Of a DNA stretch of 64,000 bases, positions 11,070 to 21,472 are shown piece after piece (position 1 is the first letter of the stretch; every line of letters begins with the position of its first letter). Below the pieces are notes generated by a model, which worked only from the letters and a program-made list of their open reading frames with translations, was not told the origin of the DNA and searched no databases. The DNA lies in NCBI GenBank assembly GCA_032821775.1, contig JAVLRN010000014.1, positions 1 to 64,000 of the forward strand, written 5' to 3'. This stretch comes from Sanguinoderma infundibulare (taxonomy: Eukaryota > Basidiomycota > Agaricomycetes > Polyporales > Polyporaceae). The position numbers and the translations under genes were made by a program.

Positions 11070-12604
11070 TTAGCTCCCTCCTCCGTCAAGGTCATCCCGA
11101 CCTTGGGTTCCCGTCGAACGAATGCACTACTTCCGCCCGCAGGGATGGTGAGGGTAACGGCTGCCTGTCGGACTGCGGGTGCTACTCTGACCCAGAGCCC
11201 GTCTCCGTAGCTGACGACATACATGTCAATGGCGAAGTGATAGAAAACGTCGAGGGGGATGTCACGTCTGACCTCGTCCCATCCGGGCACGTACTCTTCT
11301 TCTACTGCCTGTAGATAGAGAATGTTGTGCTCCACGTTCCCATTGGCTATCTTCATGGAGGGGAGGTTGAAAAACTTGGCTATGGCATCCTTGATGTGCA
11401 GGATGCCCCTCCATAGCTTCGGCTCATCAATGTCGGGCATGGCCAACTTGAGATGATCCCGTGTGAGGTCACGGGAGCATTCAATGGGGAAGTCGTCTTC
11501 GTGTACCAGCACGAAGTTGGTTGGGTCGACAATGTACATGAGGCGGAAAGGGGATGGGGTGGTCCCCAGTCATGGTGCGGGTGGTGGAATGGGCGTGGTT
11601 GGTGAAGTAGGAGGAGTAGGGACGGCCTCGTCGAATGCTTGGTCTTGCACATCGTCGATCGAGGAGATGCTGAGCTCTTTGAGCTCAGGGAGGTCTTCGT
11701 CGTCATCTATCTCGTATCCTGTTGTTGCGGGACTCACGTTATCGTGGTGCAGGAACTCATATCCTTCGTCAGACCCAGAGGTGTCTGATGCTATCGCCGT
11801 GTCCACCAGCATCGTCAGGGTGGCGAACTGGTTAGGATTGGCGGTGGAGTGTGTGGCCACCGGTGTCACTGGTGGGGGTATGTTCTCCTTGTCGGAGTCA
11901 CTCCCTGACTGATCGTCCCATGGGGTCCAGCTCAGGGTTCCCCACGGTGAGGGAGATGGCGGAGGTTCTGCCATCGTCGCATCGTCTTCCTGTCCCCAGG
12001 CCGCAGCAGTGACGCCTTCGTGGAATGGGATAGGGTAGTCGTTGACTCTAGCTGGGCCTGGAGGCATCTGGAAATGGCTGGTGTAAACGTGCTGCATGTG
12101 GGTAGGGAGAAGCTCGGACAGGGCACGAGCCATCTGGCCAGTAGCGAGATGCTCCATGACCCAGTCAGCGGTGTTGACGATGTTTCCGTGTGCTGCCGTC
12201 GCCAGCCTCTGTGCTCGCTCCTTCTCTGAGGCCGGACCTCCAGATTTCTGGACGTATGAAGCGAGCTCTGTACAGATTGGTGCGAGCTCCATCAGAGCCC
12301 AATAGACACCAATATGAAGTCCGGCGTGCCGTATGTGATAGGTACGGGCACGTACCTGATCGTGGAGGTCTGGGTGAGCGAGGACCCATCCGATCCTGTT
12401 GGAGAGGGTCCCATCTGGATTGACAGAAGCGAGGGGTCACGGTAGGTGGTCGTAGTTGACGATTGGTCTGTCTCGGATGAATCTAGGTGGAGGGGGGAAA
12501 GCTTCTTTCGCCAGGCTACGCAGAGTGTTGTATCCTAGGCCGCTTCGGCTGCTTGGCCATTGACTGTGGTGAGAGTTGGTCTTGTTCTTCGAGGCCCGAG
12601 GCAT
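11051..12604 (-). pseudogene. Accessory chromovirus ORF, ~517 codons, broken by two TGA codons
   Basis: One frame runs from MPRASKNKTN (ATG at 12604) to TAG at 11051, interrupted only by TGA at 12437-12439 and 11570-11572. The N-terminal part is basic; next comes a helical region (SNRIGWVLAHPDLHDQV, YWALMELAPICTELASYV), then an acidic Pro/Ser-rich middle (SGSDSDKENIPPP, DDDEDLPELKEL), and finally a compact C-terminal part (MYIVDPTNFVLVHEDDFP onward). I recognise no family. It lies downstream of the chromodomain-ended pol gene, where most Ty3/gypsy elements have nothing or an env-like gene; no signal peptide or membrane segment is visible, so env is unlikely. A TATAAAAA motif about 85 bp upstream suggests its own promoter. 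Function unknown. Confidence 0.6.
11070..11087 (-). other. Polypurine tract
   Basis: On the minus strand GGAGGAGGGAGCTAA abuts the 3' LTR start, the expected position of the plus-strand primer for reverse transcription. The tract also lies inside the last ORF, which ends within the LTR at 11051. Confidence 0.7.
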
Positions 12605-12687
12605 GGTGAGTTGTGAAGGATAGAGTGGCGGTGTCGGTGTGAGGGATTGAGTGGTGAGGGGTGAGGGATTGTATTCTTGCTTCATTC

Positions 12688-12695
12688 TTTTTATA
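12688..12695 (-). promoter_or_regulatory. Possible TATA box of the accessory ORF
   Basis: TATAAAAA on the minus strand lies ~85 bp upstream of the ATG at 12604. The nested 954-bp element has inserted directly behind it (target repeat ACGG at 12695-12698), which would separate this core promoter from any upstream elements. Confidence 0.35.
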
Positions 12696-12698
12696 CGG

Positions 12699-13652
12699 TG
12701 ATGCGCACCCGACGCTTCCATTCGCAGAAGTCGGCGCGACTACCCCTTTCAGACAGCGACCGCGACTTCGTGCCACACGACGTCGCGGGAGTCCCCAAGT
12801 CACCGACGGCATCGGCGGTCGCGCGACGCACCGACCCTTTGGCACGAGGCAAAGGCCTAGAATGTCAGCGATCTCCGTCGCTGGTGCGAAGCTCCCGATC
12901 GGCCCGGACTGGCGACCACAGCGACCCGGCCCACCCGTCTGCGTCTCGCGCGTGGCAGCGTAGCGGTGGGCCACAAGTTAAGTCGTTCAGCATCTTTACA
13001 GTCGCGTAGCGCGATGGTCTGCGAGTCGTCTCTCACTAGTTGGTCTTGGTGACAGGTATCGGTTACGACCCCCGACTGCGATCGCCGACGACCAGCGACA
13101 TCGCGCGACCAGGCGACGACAAAGCGAGCCGACCCCAAGTCTCACGACCGGTCACAGCCTTGTGACGGTCGCTGATGTTCCGATGGGTTTCCGACATGGG
13201 TTGTCGCGGGCGCTCATCGCTGCGAGGCAGGCTAGACTATAGTTGTCACGCGTAGTTACAGGCTCAATGTACTTAACCCAGTCGACGGCTGTTTGGGCAC
13301 ACAATCTTGGATCCCCCCCCCCACCTTTCACCTCTCATTTCTCCGGCGAGCGACTGCGACTCGACATTGTCCTCCTCTGGGTATAGCTAGCGACTGCGAT
13401 TGTGACTTGCGACAGCGACAGCGACCCCCGACTGCGACCTTGCGGCAGCGACTCGTCGCGCGACTTATACCGCGACTTTCGTCCTCCAGCTTCGTTCGAC
13501 TTTTCTCCCCCCCCTCCCCGGCACTTGTTGCGGTCGCGACCAAAGGGAACTCGAGACCGTACTCGCCCTCCACACCGGCGATGTCGCCCCGACCTCGCCT
13601 CCCTCAGCCCTCGGTCGTCCCGACTGTTCACAGGCCCTGGGATAGTGTATCA
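12699..13652 (+). mobile_element. TG..CA element (solo-LTR-like), copy 1, nested in the chromovirus
   Basis: A 954-bp block starts TGATGCGCACCC and ends TAGTGTATCA, flanked by the direct repeat ACGG (12695-12698 and 13653-13656). A second copy lies in opposite orientation at 33320-34306 with its own 4-bp repeat ACGC. The ends are short inverted repeats of the TGAT(A/G)CAC type. The block has no credible coding region and is full of GCGAC/GTCGC words, making it extremely CpG-rich. TG..CA ends, ~1 kb length and absence of genes suggest a solo LTR; a non-autonomous DNA element cannot be excluded. Confidence 0.8.
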
Positions 13653-14155
13653 ACGGTTTGTGAGGTTCAGGTGTGGCTTCTTGGATGACCCGGATTGGTC
13701 GAGAAAGTGGGGAAAGGCTATGGCAAGTCTGTCCTCATCCTAATTTGGGTAGAACTGAGGGAGCGGTTACGGAAAGTCTTTCTTCATTCCAACTTAGGCG
13801 ATTTTGAGGGGAAAGGCTATGGCAACCTTATGCTTATTCATGGTTGGTGGTGTCACTGATTACGCAAGTCTGTCTTCGTTCTAGTTTAGGTGATCCTGAG
13901 GGGAAAGGCTATGGCAACCCTATGCTTATAGTTGGTGGTGGTATCGATCACTATACTGGTCCTTATTTGTTCATCATATTTGGTTGAATGTGTTCGTGGT
14001 GAAAATAGCATTTGTAAAAAAAATGAAAATCCTATCGTATTACTATCTTCCCCTCCCGTTTAAGGTTGTCTCGATCTTATCCATTTGTCATTTGTTAGGG
14101 GAATGAACGCCCTTTGGGATCACCAGCACGTGCCCTGATCAGTACAGTTCACGTG
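13653..14155. repeat. Imperfect tandem repeats between accessory ORFs
   Basis: Around 13711-13950 the phrase GGGGAAAGGCTATGGCAA recurs three times with TTATGCTTAT and GTCTGTCTTC phrases between, giving imperfect repeats of roughly 80-110 bp. No gene is visible. The stretch is chromovirus sequence between the two accessory ORFs, and may be a non-coding spacer carrying the promoter side of the accessory ORF at 11051-12604. Confidence 0.5.
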
Positions 14156-14638
14156 TTAGTTAAAGGTTGGGGTGCGTCGTCGTTTGCGTGGTTTGTCGTT
14201 GACCTTGCCGTGTTTGCGTTTGCGTAGTTTGCGCAAAAGGTGTTGAGGGATGTCGATATGTCGTGGGTCTGCACTGTTTTCTTGGAGACGTTGCAGCTGG
14301 CAACGCTCACAGTTGCACCCATCATCCTTGATCCATTCGGCGTACAGGTCCTTGAGTTCGGGGTATTGCGGATCTGTCATGAAATGGAAATAAGCGAGGG
14401 GGTATTCGTTTTGGATGCGTTGCATGATTTCGATGACGATGTGAGCGGGTTCGTGTTGCCAGATGTGGCCAAACGTTTGACTGTTATAGAAAGGGTTGGA
14501 GTTGAAATGAAACCAAGCGCCTGCATGGCACTCGCAGCCGGTGATCGTGAGGAGATGCGGCGGCGGCGGAATGATCGGTTGGATGGTTCCAGACGCGAGT
14601 GCTTCAAAGGTTGCAGGAGGGATGATGTGTTGGGCCAT
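14156..14638 (-). CDS. Accessory chromovirus ORF, 160 codons, unknown function
   Basis: The ORF begins MAQHIIPPATF (ATG at 14638), 20 bp after the pol stop at 14658. It has two Cys-containing motifs (TGCECHAGAWFHF and DGCNCERCQL), an acidic/aromatic middle (YFHFMTDPQYPELKDLYAEW) and a strongly basic tail (KLRKRKHG, KPRKRRRTP) that looks like a nuclear localisation signal. No stops interrupt it. It may be a small nuclear protein of the element, but no family was recognised. Its position directly after pol suggests translation from a spliced or internally started transcript. Confidence 0.55.
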   Translation of the reverse strand: MAQHIIPPATFEALASGTIQPIIPPPPHLLTITGCECHAGAWFHFNSNPFYNSQTFGHIWQHEPAHIVIEIMQRIQNEYPLAYFHFMTDPQYPELKDLYAEWIKDDGCNCERCQLQRLQENSADPRHIDIPQHLLRKLRKRKHGKVNDKPRKRRRTPTFN

Positions 14639-14657
14639 GGCTGATGTGTGGGGTTTA

Positions 14658-17600
14658 TCAGAGGTGGTGTCGTTGCTTGTAAGCATTAAGGATTTTGGGA
14701 GCGTTCTTAAGGTGTGTTTCCAGTTCCCATGAATTTTCAAATGATTCCCACCCCTTCCACGCCACAAGGTATTCTGTCCTTTTGTGATTCTTTCCTCTCA
14801 GGCGATGTTTGAGAATTGCTTCTACCTCGTGTTCTTCTTCTCCTTCTATTATCTCCGGTGGAGGCTTTAAATAACTAGGCCCATGTTCTTTTGTTGTTCG
14901 ATATGGGGTTAGAAGGCCTGCATGGAAGACAGGATGAATTCGCTTCCATGACTTGGGAATGTTGAGTTTGAATGCTACTGGATTTATGACTTCTGTGATG
15001 GTAAAGGGTCCGTGTCATTTGAGAGCTAGCTTTCGGTATGGGTAAGGAAGTTTGAGGTTGGTGGCTTCGAGAAACACCTTATCTCCTTCTTTGAATTGTA
15101 TGGGTTTTCCTGAGAATCGTCGAGCCATGGCTATGGCGGCCTGTTCATGTGCTGCTATGGTATTTTCTCGATTCTCCATCAGTTCTCTGAGATGTTCTTC
15201 TGTGCTAGGGTGTTTCAGATTTGTTCGAACTGTTCTGGCAGCTTGGGGTTGATATCCATACAGGAGTTCGAACGGCGATTTGCCTGTAACTGAGTGGACT
15301 CTTTGGTTGTGTGCGAACTCGAATGCCGGCAACTGGTCTGCCCAACTTTCTGGATTGTTTGTACAGTATATCCAGAGCCCTAGATCGATCTCTTGATTCA
15401 CTCGCTCCGTTTGACCATCAGTCTGGGGATGATAAGCTGTACTGAGTGCTGTTTCAATCCCTAATGCTTGATGGAGTTCTTGAAACGCCTTTGCCTTAAA
15501 TTGTGACCCTCTATCTGAAATAATTTTGGCGGGGAGTCCAAAGTGACTGAAGACGTCCTTCCATAGGAGTTTAGATGTTCCTGTGGCTGTAATTTCTTTT
15601 GTGCATGGTGACATTACTGCGGCCTTAGTAACATCATGATCTACCACGACTTGAATTGCATTGTATCCTTCCTTTATTTCCGGAAGGTCCGTGATGTAGT
15701 CGATTGTGATGGTTCGAAATGGTCTTGTGTCTCCACCGTGTGGTATCGGCATTAACGGTGGTTTGGTTGGATGTGTGTTTACTTTGGAGCTTTGACAAGT
15801 TGCACATCCTTTGACGTATTGTGTGATGAACTTCCTCATTCCAGGCCATATAAACTCTCGTTGTACGAGATCGAGTGTCTTTTGAATTCCTGGATGACCC
15901 ATGACAATCGGTTCATGATACATCCTGACGATCTCTCTTTTTAGATTGTCATCAGGTGGTATGTAAACTCGGTTTTTGTAGAGTAAGATGTCTTCATCAT
16001 CGCTCCAATCTTCTGGTTTTCCGAAGTCTGGTCTTCGAATAGCTTTGCCGTTACTGGTGATGAAATCAACCAGTATCGAGTCACGTGCTTTGTTACTTCG
16101 AATGCATTCCCTAAGTTCTATGTTTACTGCTTTAGCAAACAGTTCTCCTTCTAACATGACAACATCTTTGTTATCATCGCTCCCCTCGTCATGTCCTGTC
16201 CTCCTGGATAGAGCATCTGCTTGTGTAATTGTATTACCTGGGTGATGTGATATTTTGAAATTGAAGTCTGCTAGAAATAGGTACCAGCGGGCCTGTCGCC
16301 AGTTGAGCTTATGGGCGTGTTGGAAGAATGTGAGATTTTTGTGGTCGGTGATTATTTCTATTGGAGTTGACGCTCCTTGTAGTAGATGTTGCCATGCTTC
16401 AAGTGCTCGAATGATGGCGAGAAGTTCTCGGTCATAAATTTGATAGTTTCGTTCTGCTCCTGTAAAGGATTTCGAGAGAAAAGCACAGGGGTGCCAGAGA
16501 TTATCTGATCCCTTCTGTCTGAGGACAGCTCCTGATGCGTATTTGGACGCATCACACTCGATTTGGAATGGTTTTGTTGGGTCTGTGATCTTCAGGATGG
16601 GTTCCTTCATAAATTCTTCCTTAAGTTTATTGAATGCCTTGTCACATTCGGACATCCACTGGAATGTAGTGGATTTATGCGTGAGTTCCCTTAGAGGTCG
16701 TACAATGTTTGAGAACCCTTGGATCCATTGTCGATAGAAATTTCCAAAGCCTAGGAAGGCTTGAGTTTGTTTGACGGTTTTAGGGGCTTGCCATTCCTGA
16801 ATAGCTTCGAGTTTGATAGGGTCCATGGCGATCTCTCCTGGTCTAATGACTGCACCAAGGTATTCGACTTTTGTGACATCGAACTCGCATTTCTCTGCTT
16901 TGAGGAACAAGTCGTGTTCCTGTAATCGCTTTAGGACTCGGCGAGTTCGAATGTGGTGTTCCTCTTTATTGGTTGAAAAGATTAAGATATCATCCATGTA
17001 GATGACAACCCACCCTTCAAGGAGCATATCCCGAAAGATATGGTTCATCATGCTTTGAAATGTGGCTGGTGCGTTGCACAATCCAAAGAACATGACAGTG
17101 GGTTCGAACAGCCCCATTGGCGTGATGAATGTGGCCTTCCACTGGTCCCCGTCTTTGATCCGAACATTATTGTAGCCTGCCCGAACATCGAGCTTGATGA
17201 ATATCTTGGCACCTTGAAGTCTGTCGATTATGTCGTTGATGAGAGGGAGTGGATAAGCGTTTTTTACAGTTCCATCATTTAGTGAACGATAGTCTTGTAC
17301 TGGTTGTAGACTGCCATCCTTCTTGGTGACGAAAAAGAATGGGGATGCTAAGGGTGATGTCGATTCCCGAATATACACTTTTTTCAGGTTCTCAGTAATA
17401 AACTTCTTGAGCTCGTCTTTTTCAGAGACTGTCAAGGAATAGATCTTTCCCCAATTGTTTTTTGCATTTAGGTCGAAATCTTTCTTGAACTCGATTGCAT
17501 GATCCCATGGGCGAGAGGGAGGGAATCGTTCTGCCACTTTCTTTTCAAAAACCATTTGGAACTCTCAGACGTAATCTGGTAGGATTTTGTTTAATGTTTT

Positions 17601-18317
17601 CTCTTTCTGGTTTTTCTTTGCAGCAATAGTGATTTCTGTGGACTTATTTATTCGTCGAAGGTGAGTGGCGTCTTCCATTAATTGTCCTAGGACTTTTGAT
17701 GGATTATGTGGTAGCCATTCGTCATCATCTGGATCGATCCTTGCTGTTTCGGTGTATGACAGAACCAAATCTGGGCTATGTTCTGGGATAGGCATTCCCC
17801 ATAGGGTCCCTGCTGGGGCTTTGTGCATGTCTTGGTATTTTTGAATGGTTTGTTGCTCTTTAATCACTTTCGGGTTAAAGGTGACTTGGCCAGTTCTCCA
17901 ATTTATGGTAGGGTTGTATCGTCTGATCCAAGGTATCCCGAAGATTAAGTCATCTCATCCTATGTCAGCTATGTACCAATTGGTAGGTAGCTTTCTCCCT
18001 TGGAGTATGAAGTTTCCTTCGATATGATGGGTGATTTGGCCTTGCTTGTTAATACTATCATCCGTGTTTCGAAACGTGAGTGGTTGAGGTAGTCGAACGG
18101 TGGGCAGTTTGTATTGTTCAACTAGTCATTTGTTGATGATGACTGCATCTGCTCCTGTGTCTAGTAGACCCTTGACTCCAATGGCAATGTTTCCGACTTC
18201 GATATAACCAGGTAAAAGGAGTGCTTGTCATCTCTGTATTGTATTGGTTGTAATGGTTATTTGAACATCAGAGTCTTTTGGCAAATCAGGCATTGGATCT
18301 GTTTGCCATTCTAAAAA
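14658..18317 (-). pseudogene. Chromovirus Pol: protease, RT, RNase H, integrase, chromodomain; five TGA breaks
   Basis: One frame runs from the gag-pol overlap (~18317) to TGA at 14658, broken by TGA at 18228, 18126, 17955, 17565 and 15015 (each the first base of the plus-strand TCA). Domains in order: retroviral-type protease (LLDTGADAVI), RT with the catalytic YMDD in VVIYMDDILIFS, RNase H (IECDASKYASGAVL), integrase zinc finger (HPGIQKTLDLVQ..CATC), integrase core (TIDYITDLP, IISDRGSQF, and the glutamate in GQTERVNQ) and, after 15015, a complete chromodomain (EVEAILKHRLRG..YLVAWKGW..SWE). The chromodomain places it among chromoviruses, which use it to target histone-marked chromatin. Every break fits CGA to TGA at an expected arginine. 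Confidence 0.93.
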
Positions 18318-18320
18318 TCC
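18311..18320 (-). promoter_or_regulatory. Candidate -1 frameshift site joining gag to pol
   Basis: On the minus strand gag ends GGA TTT TTA G read as GAT TTT TAG, while pol needs TTT TTA GAA, exactly one base back. At the UAG stop a tRNA on UUU can slip back one base onto an identical UUU. Gag (frame 2) and pol (frame 0) meet here with no other overlap, so the slip would give Gag-Pol. A downstream stimulatory structure was not assessed. Confidence 0.5.
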
Positions 18321-20284
18321 ATTTGAAAGTCCATAGGGTCTGGGTCTACTTCGAACGCGTCAATATGGAGATCGACGTTGTCATTCTCTGTGTCTGCTTC
18401 GTTCCCATTGTTGCTTTCTTCCTCTTCAGATGAATCTTCTTGGTCCTTTGCTATTTGTCTAATTTTTTGTCCTCTCTTCTGATTTGGCTTCCTCTGGTTT
18501 GCTCAATTTGGGCAGTTCCTTGCCTGGTGTCCTGGCTTTCTACAGGAAAAGCATGCTCCCGACTTCATTAGTTCAGCACGCTCTTCTGTGGTAAGCTTGT
18601 TTACTCCTGTTGATCCTTCCTTGATGGGTTCCGGATCATCTGTTCTTCCGGCTCGAACTTTAGCGTTGCGAGTGCGAAAGTTGCGTTTTCGTCCTTGATT
18701 ATCGTCGAGCTGTTGATTTACTCGAGAGGCCTGATCTATTTCGAGTGCTCTGGCCATCCATTCCACAATATTGGTAGGTTGTGGAAATGAATATGAGATG
18801 CGGGTTCGTATCCATGAAGGCAGTGCTGCTCGATAGTATGCTAGTTGTGCAACTGGGTCGTGCACCCTGCTAGTGTATGCTAGGTGTAGGAATTTGCCAT
18901 TGAAATCGTGGCACGATGCAAAGTCGCCATACTTGAGTCGAGCAAGTTCTAGGAGCGCATTGTCTACCTCATTGATTGGTGCAAAGGCCGCTCGGAATTC
19001 TCTCTCAAAATCGATCCATTGTCCGAACCCTCGTGTGGTTCCGTTGGGTAGTATTTCTTGAGACTGTTTAATGATAACTGTTTTCCAGTATTGCACAGTT
19101 CCTCCCTCCATGTATGACAGGGCTGTTGCAATTTGAACTTTTTCCTCGGAGAAGTCATTGGGTCTTCCTTCAAAGAGTAGATAGAGCTGATTAAGGAATT
19201 CCTCTGTTTTAGTGCGATCTCCATCAAAGACAGTAGGCTCCTTGATTTTTCCCTTTGCTGATGCTCTTGCGGGAGTGGGGATTGCATGTTGCTGCGCTCC
19301 AGGGCCTGGTCCTCCAGGTCCTCCAGGTGGTCCCACTTCAGGTGGTCCTCCTCCAGGCAACCCTGGTCCTCCAGGGGGTCCTGGTCCAGGTGGTCCTCCT
19401 CCTCTGAAGCCTGGTCCAGTGGATGGTCCTGGGTCAGGTGGACCTTCTCCTCCTGATGGTCCCCCTGTAGGTCCTTCACTGAATAGGGTTCCTCTTGGGT
19501 ATGTTCCGAGAGAGGTTGGATAATCTCCTCTTCCTTGATAGGTTCCAGAAAACCTCGTCTGTGGAAATGTTGTACCATATGCTGAGCTGACCGACTCGAA
19601 AGGCCCTGTTGGCTGATCCACTGCGAACGACGGCAGTGCTTGTCGCATAGGGTTTTGATCGGTATTTTGCTCAGGTTCGACATTTCTTTCTGTAAAAGCT
19701 TGCTGGGTATGTGTTTCGGGATCTTGTGTATATGTTGCAGACATCGCTGGTCTGTGTACTGTGATTTCCTCATTGTCTTCACTATCTTCGTTACTATCGT
19801 CATCGGGGTCTAGAGCTATCTCCTTTCCTTTACCACTAGTCGTAGTTGGTATGGGATCAAAGGTCTGATATCCTTCTGGGTAGACAGCTACTGTTTCGTC
19901 CACTGATTTGCTTTCAGCAATGGTGGATTCTGGTTGATCTACTACTTGACTCGTTTGGCCTTTAGGACTTTGTGTACTTATCAAAGTGGCATGTATGGTC
20001 GGAGTACTGAGTCGTGAGCTGGGCTTTAGGACTTTACTCAATGGTATAATCGCTGGTTGTTTCGCGTGTACTTTGAGAATATCTCTCTCTTGCGTACTGA
20101 GGGTAATGAGATGTCCTTCTTGTAACTCCTTTTTATCGGATGCTGGGTGATATCTGATTGGACACCTTGCGTGTGTGCAAATTATCCACCTTTCTTTCTG
20201 CGAGTTATAATGTACATCTCTTGTTTGGTCAATCAAGTATGCGTGTTGAGATCCTTCACAAGAGAGTTTTGGCTGTGGGCCCAT
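18311..20284 (-). pseudogene. Chromovirus Gag with zinc knuckle, one TGA break
   Basis: The ORF starts MGPQPKLSCEG at 20284 directly after the TAA of the preceding ORF. It has a Thr/Glu-rich N-terminus, a collagen-like Gly/Pro tract (repeats of GPPGPGP type, ~19290-19460), a Retrotrans_gag-type capsid domain (TVFDGDRTKTEEFLNQLYLL, WIDFEREFRAAF, DFNGKFLHLAY) and a CX2CX4HX4C knuckle (CFSCRKPGHQARNC) followed at once by TGA at 18503-18505. The frame then stays open through an acidic tail to TAG at 18311, where the frameshift site lies. The TGA thus removes only the tail and access to pol. Gag forms the virus-like particle and packages element RNA. Confidence 0.88.
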
Positions 20285-21061
20285 TTACTTGTTTTGGGCT
20301 CGAAGGTATCGGTCGTGAAGCTTTTGTGCGTGCAAAAAGCTTTCAAGTTGTCTTACTTCACGTTCAAAAGAAGGGTTGATCCAATTTCTCGTATCTAAGA
20401 CTCTGCTTCGCAGATGCTTAATCCTGTTTTGCAGGAAAGCGGCGTAAGTTGTGTCGAGTGTGTAGTGCGGGTCTTCGTGTTGTGGCCACCAACTAATAGT
20501 GTCAAATGCGACATTGAAGTTGTATATGGCTTGATGGATGCGTTGGATTCCGTATTCTTGTTTAATACTCGAACTGTCTCTAATAGCGTTGAGGCTGTTG
20601 AGGATAACTTGTAGCATGTCTTTGGTGTCGACTGGTGCTTGTGGCCTTTCGTAGAACAGACCTCTTGTCGAAGAGATACTATTTGGTGTGGTCTCACAGT
20701 AGCTCGGTACTGTATTGGCTGTAGCACTTGATGCAACTGGGATAGTGGGCCTATTATCTATTCTGTAGAATTGTAAGAGCTCTTGTTCTTCCTTGGGGTC
20801 GAAGCTGGATGAGAGTCTATACTCTGTCCACTCGGGGGTTTGTATAACTGGTGGTATTCTCGGAGTTCTTGGGGATTCGCGTTCGAGAATAGGAAATCTC
20901 TCTCCTTCTAGATATTGTATTCCTGGGACTCCTGGTCCTCGAAGGTCTTGAGGGTGCGGTGTGGGAGGTCGAACATTAATACTAACATTTGGTTGTTGGT
21001 ATAGTAGAGGCCTTCTACTACTGCGTGGGGGTCGAGAGGGTTTCGTCGGTGTTGGGCTCAC
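20285..21061 (-). CDS. N-terminal chromovirus ORF in frame with gag
   Basis: This 258-codon ORF (MSPTPTKPSR to LRAQNK) precedes gag in the same frame and ends TAA-ATG, so one stop codon separates the two. The first half is basic and Pro-rich (SRPPRSSRRP); the second half is helical with aromatic residues (FNVAFDTISWWPQHEDPHYT). No family was recognised. It could be an independent leader protein, or the N-terminal part of a longer Gag if the TAA is a mutation or is read through. Unlike all internal breaks in this element, the stop is TAA and is followed immediately by a start codon, so I treat it as natural. Confidence 0.55.
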   Translation of the reverse strand: MSPTPTKPSRPPRSSRRPLLYQQPNVSINVRPPTPHPQDLRGPGVPGIQYLEGERFPILERESPRTPRIPPVIQTPEWTEYRLSSSFDPKEEQELLQFYRIDNRPTIPVASSATANTVPSYCETTPNSISSTRGLFYERPQAPVDTKDMLQVILNSLNAIRDSSSIKQEYGIQRIHQAIYNFNVAFDTISWWPQHEDPHYTLDTTYAAFLQNRIKHLRSRVLDTRNWINPSFEREVRQLESFLHAQKLHDRYLRAQNK

Positions 21062-21195
21062 TGTGTTGTCTAACTTGTCGAAGTTTTGACAACCTTTTGA
21101 GTATAGGTTCCTTCTGTTCCTTATCGAAGGTTTAGAATGGACGACCTATGGTTCGTGCATGTGGGCACTCTGCACTTAGAGAAGTGGAGCATAGA

Positions 21196-21207
21196 AGTTT
21201 TCAGTCT
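21196..21207 (-). other. Self-priming primer-binding site
   Basis: Two bases after the 5' LTR end, the minus strand reads AGACTGAAAACT. This is a perfect 12-nt complement of AGTTTTCAGTCT inside the LTR (21354-21365), which lies 33 nt downstream of a TATA motif, where the transcript should start. The arrangement is that of Tf1/sushi elements, whose own RNA 5' end acts as primer instead of a tRNA. Confidence 0.8.
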
Positions 21208-21353
21208 AATGTTACGTCTCAATACTTGTATACCTTTACAAGTATTAACATGTTCTTAGACTAGGCTTAGGCTTATCGAAGTAAAGCTTAGAGGGACTTA
21301 TAGTTTGCTGACTATAGAGACAGAATGATATACAACTTGGTGTATAAAACAGG

Positions 21354-21398
21354 AGACTGAAAACTGGGGGTCACTACTGAGGCATCACCCCTTATATA
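21354..21398 (-). promoter_or_regulatory. LTR core promoter: TATA box and predicted transcript start
   Basis: On the minus strand TATATAA occupies 21392-21398, and AGTTTTCAGTCT begins 33 nt further on at 21365. The start is inferred from this spacing and from the 12-nt complementarity to the primer-binding site. Confidence 0.65.
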
Positions 21399-21472
21399 CA
21401 TGTCTAAGTGCTGCGCACTGCGGGCTTACTAACTACTGTAGAATGAGTCCTGTGGAGTCATCAACTGCGGAA

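Noticed and set aside
11051..12604. Env-like gene in the chromovirus
   Set aside because: No signal peptide, membrane segment or N-glycosylation cluster is visible.
13293..13688. Coding frames in the CpG-dense element (and at 33248-33680)
   Set aside because: Open frames on both strands arise from the low-complexity GTCGC/GCGAC composition; residues are Arg/Ser repeats with no domain.
11570..18505. Classical RIP (CpA to TpA)
   Set aside because: It would create TAA and TAG from CAA and CAG; none is seen in the chromovirus frames.
19212..19523. Plus-strand Gly/Pro ORF
   Set aside because: It is the shadow of the Gly/Pro tract in Gag on the minus strand.
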